64,000 bases of DNA from Aneurinibacillus soli (GTDB lineage: Bacteria > Bacillota > Bacilli > Aneurinibacillales > Aneurinibacillaceae): the NCBI RefSeq assembly GCF_002355375.1, contig NZ_AP017312.1:3847001-3911000 (forward strand). Reading direction: 5' to 3'. Shown piece by piece: positions 62,164-64,000 of this stretch. Under the pieces are notes generated by a model. The model was not told the DNA's origin, ran no database searches, and was given only the letters and a program-made list of their open reading frames with translations. Numbering within the stretch: position 1 is the stretch's first letter; every line of letters starts with the position of its first letter. Made by a program: the position numbers and the translations under genes.

Positions 62164-63554
62164 ACACATTTAACAAGCAAGCAGACTGATTCCACATGCG
62201 CGGTATTTGGAAACATGTCCACCGGCTGAATCCACTCTATCCGGTATCCTTTCGCCAGATATGCGACATCCTTAGCCAGCGTCGACGGATTGCATGACAC
62301 ATACACCATTCGCGCAGGCTTCGCACGCAGAATCGCATCAAGCAGCGCACGGTCGCAGCCGGTACGCGGTGGGTCCACGACGACTACATCTGGGCGCTCG
62401 CCTTGCTTCACCCACTGTGGTAGCAACTCTTCCGCTCGCCCAACATAAAACGTTGCGTTCGTAGTCCCGTTCAGCACTGCGTTCTGCTTCGCATCTTCAA
62501 TCGCTTCTGGAATGATCTCAATCCCACGCACATCTTTTGCATCACGAGCCAACCAAAGCGCAATCGTTCCGACACCGCAGTACGCATCCACCACCCGCTC
62601 GTTTCCTGTCAGTGCCGCCGCTTCTGCTGCCGCCTTATATAACTTGATCGTCTGCGCCGGATTCAACTGGAAAAACGCCCGTGGCGATAGTGCATACGTA
62701 AGATCACCAAGCGTCTCCTTAATATACGGTTCACCCCAGAGCGGTACCGTTACATCACCAAAAATAAGCGATGTTTTTTTCAAATTAATATTATGGCTAA
62801 CACTCGTCAGCTTCGGTAGACGCATCCGCAGTTCGGATACGATCTCTTTTTTGCGTGGCAGTTCATTTGTTGCCGTCACAAAAATAAGTTGTTGCTCGCC
62901 CGTAGCAAATCCAGCGCGGGCAACAACTGTACGCACGACCCCTGTTCGTTTCTTCTCATTGTATGGAGCAATATGAAGCTTCTCCAGCACATCCCGGGCA
63001 GCCTGTACCATTTCATTCGTTGCCGGATGCTGCACCGGGCAGCCGCTAATATCAACCAGACTGTGACTCGCTGGAGAATACAACCCAACTGCAATTCTCC
63101 CATCCTGTGTTCCCACCTGAAGCTGAGCTTTATTGCGGTAACTCCACGGCTCATCCATGCCGAGAATCGGACGCAGTGGGATCTGATCTGTCCCCATATA
63201 GCGTGCGAATGCCCCCCGCACAATGTCTTCTTTTGCTTTCAACTGTCCATCATAAGACACATGCTGCATCTGGCAGCCGCCGCACTCTTCGTACACCGGA
63301 CAGGATGGCTTCTGGCGCTGCGCGGATGCCTGCTTAATTTTTTTGACAAGCCCTTCGGCAAATGTCGGACCGTCTTTTGTGATCTTAACTTCTACTACTT
63401 CATCCGGTAGCGCTCCCGGAATGAATACCGCTTTCTTCTTGTAATAACCGATTCCTTCTCCATTAATACCGATTCGCTTTATTGTAACGAGAATCTCCTG
63501 GCCGATCCGAAGCTGTACCGTGCCTGCCTGATTCGTATTTTTATTCTTCTGCAT
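62148..63554 (-). CDS. rlmD: 23S rRNA (uracil-C5)-methyltransferase RlmD/RlmCD
   Basis: The 468-aa product has an N-terminal TRAM domain (EILVTIKRIGINGEGIGYY), the Fe-S cysteines CPVYEECGGCQMQH (about 80-95), the SAM motif VVDAYCGVGTIALWL and the catalytic VYVSCNPSTLAKD. It methylates 23S rRNA uridines (U747/U1939 class). Its final codons are supplied by the transposon: Lys-Cys-Val come from the host and the target duplication, then Val-Thr-Lys-Lys-stop from the right end. The enzyme core is complete, so function is probably kept. Confidence 0.93.
   Translation of the reverse strand: MQKNKNTNQAGTVQLRIGQEILVTIKRIGINGEGIGYYKKKAVFIPGALPDEVVEVKITKDGPTFAEGLVKKIKQASAQRQKPSCPVYEECGGCQMQHVSYDGQLKAKEDIVRGAFARYMGTDQIPLRPILGMDEPWSYRNKAQLQVGTQDGRIAVGLYSPASHSLVDISGCPVQHPATNEMVQAARDVLEKLHIAPYNEKKRTGVVRTVVARAGFATGEQQLIFVTATNELPRKKEIVSELRMRLPKLTSVSHNINLKKTSLIFGDVTVPLWGEPYIKETLGDLTYALSPRAFFQLNPAQTIKLYKAAAEAAALTGNERVVDAYCGVGTIALWLARDAKDVRGIEIIPEAIEDAKQNAVLNGTTNATFYVGRAEELLPQWVKQGERPDVVVVDPPRTGCDRALLDAILRAKPARMVYVSCNPSTLAKDVAYLAKGYRIEWIQPVDMFPNTAHVESVCLLVKCVVTKK
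62164..62168. repeat. Target-site duplication, right copy (ACACA)
   Basis: Directly follows the right terminus and equals 21115-21119. It lies within the Cys and Val codons near the end of rlmD. Confidence 0.85.
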
Positions 63555-63624
63555 CCATCATTCATCCTTATTTCCTGCTAGGCAGGTTGTTCACATTATA
63601 TCGCCTCATTATAGCATACCAAAA

Positions 63625-63655
63625 ACCCCGCAGGCGTCGATACGACCTGCGGGGT
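63625..63655 (-). terminator. Terminator of the chemoreceptor-like gene
   Basis: ACCCCGCAGG and CCTGCGGGGT form a perfect 10-bp stem around 11 bases, with a T5 run on the minus side, between the CZB-domain gene and rlmD. Confidence 0.85.
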
Positions 63656-63676
63656 CCATAGCAGTAGCATTATTTA

Positions 63677-64000
63677 TTACATATACGAACGATGTTTTTG
63701 CTTCTCGGCGATAATACTCTCCTTCAAGCTCGTAAGCTTCTCCATTACTTCACGCGAAGCATCGGCCAGGTCACGCAAGCAGCGCTCAGCCGTTGGGCGA
63801 TCTCCCCGGTTATAAGCCTGAACCGCTTCTTTGGCCAGACTGTGGACACGGGCATGCGGTGCTTCAATCACTCGATACAGCGGACTGTCACCGAATAGGC
63901 GCTTCGCTTCTCCGTAGTACCACTTACCAAGACGGCAGTCAAAATGAGACGCCACATCTTTCTCATCAATTTTCTCAAATCCGAGCAGCAAATTGTAAAC
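63677..64000 (-). CDS. CZB-domain (chemoreceptor zinc-binding) protein, C-terminal part (partial)
   Basis: The frame is open to the window edge, so only about 107 C-terminal residues are seen. CRLGKWYYGEAKRLFGDSPL followed by IEAPHARVHSLAKEAV is the CZB domain, in which three His and one Cys bind zinc (the first His lies beyond the edge). This domain usually ends methyl-accepting chemotaxis proteins or diguanylate cyclases; which one is unknown. A terminator follows. Confidence 0.82.
   Translation of the reverse strand, partial: VYNLLLGFEKIDEKDVASHFDCRLGKWYYGEAKRLFGDSPLYRVIEAPHARVHSLAKEAVQAYNRGDRPTAERCLRDLADASREVMEKLTSLKESIIAEKQKHRSYM

Noticed and set aside
62023-62229. Coding frame across the right 462-bp repeat (and its twin in the left copy)
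   Set aside because: It runs through end-binding sites, lacks a ribosome site and ends in the antisense of rlmD.
1-64000. tRNA, rRNA or known riboswitch
   Set aside because: None was seen on either strand by eye; the Tn7-like element is at a protein gene, not at a tRNA.

Overview
The window looks like the chromosome of a spore-forming Firmicute of the Paenibacillaceae type (Aneurinibacillus/Brevibacillus-like). The basis is a germination Ger(x)C tail, a short PssA, a Bacillus-like CheY, ComFB, a Gram-positive RlmD and strong AGGAGG-type ribosome sites. The genus is an inference.

Region 1 (1-6.6 kb) is ordinary chromosome. It holds the Ger(x)C C-terminus, a 53-aa CxxC protein missed by length filters, pssA, rluF, a DUF1450 protein behind a perfect 7-1-7 Fur box, a secreted copper-amine-oxidase-N domain protein, cheY, a small membrane protein with two H-x13-H helices (possible di-heme b cytochrome) and comFB.

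Region 2 (6.6-20.8 kb) is an exopolysaccharide locus related to Pel. One tightly packed leftward operon encodes a PelF-like GT4 with a TPR tail, two coiled-coil proteins, a PelG-like membrane protein, a GT-C-like membrane protein, an ATP-grasp ligase, an XrtA-type polysaccharide deacetylase, a MurJ/Wzx-type flippase, a GT2, a DUF2304 protein and a GAF/HD-GYP protein whose metal-binding residues are lost (a candidate c-di-GMP receptor). A GH114-like glycosidase is convergent.

Region 3 (21120-62163) is a 41-kb mobile island with Tn7-like ends: TGT...ACA termini, a 28-position terminal inverted repeat and a 5-bp target duplication ACACA. Three dispersed left and three closely packed right binding-site-like repeats are arranged as in Tn7. 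Both outer ends lie in identical 462-bp direct repeats, and each repeat is itself a complete mini-element with a left and a right end. The overall structure (duplication, mini-element, 40 kb, mini-element, duplication) is that of an unresolved cointegrate or a composite. The island encodes tnsA-tnsB-tnsC-tnsD, and its TnsA has Gln and Asn at the positions of the Tn7 catalytic Glu63 and Asp114. This predicts replicative rather than cut-and-paste transposition. A serine resolvase with an inverted-repeat-rich upstream region is nearby. The right end lies in the last codons of rlmD and supplies that gene's stop codon. A second, diverged right end directly left of the island shows an earlier insertion at the same base.

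The island cargo is mostly defence-like: a BREX cluster (brxA, brxB, brxC, pglX, an EVE-domain gene, pglZ, and a SNF2-type helicase split by a one-base shift in an A6 run), a CoiA-like nuclease, a trypsin-like protease with an extra N-terminal domain, a DUF3987 ATPase, a DUF429/DUF1643 pair, an XRE-ImmA/IrrE protein between two unknown genes, and several unknown genes. Iteron-like 23-bp repeats and an array of GATTGT-N-TACAATT palindromes hint at a plasmid ancestor.

Region 4 (62.1-64 kb) is chromosome again: rlmD and the C-terminus of a CZB-domain chemoreceptor-like protein.
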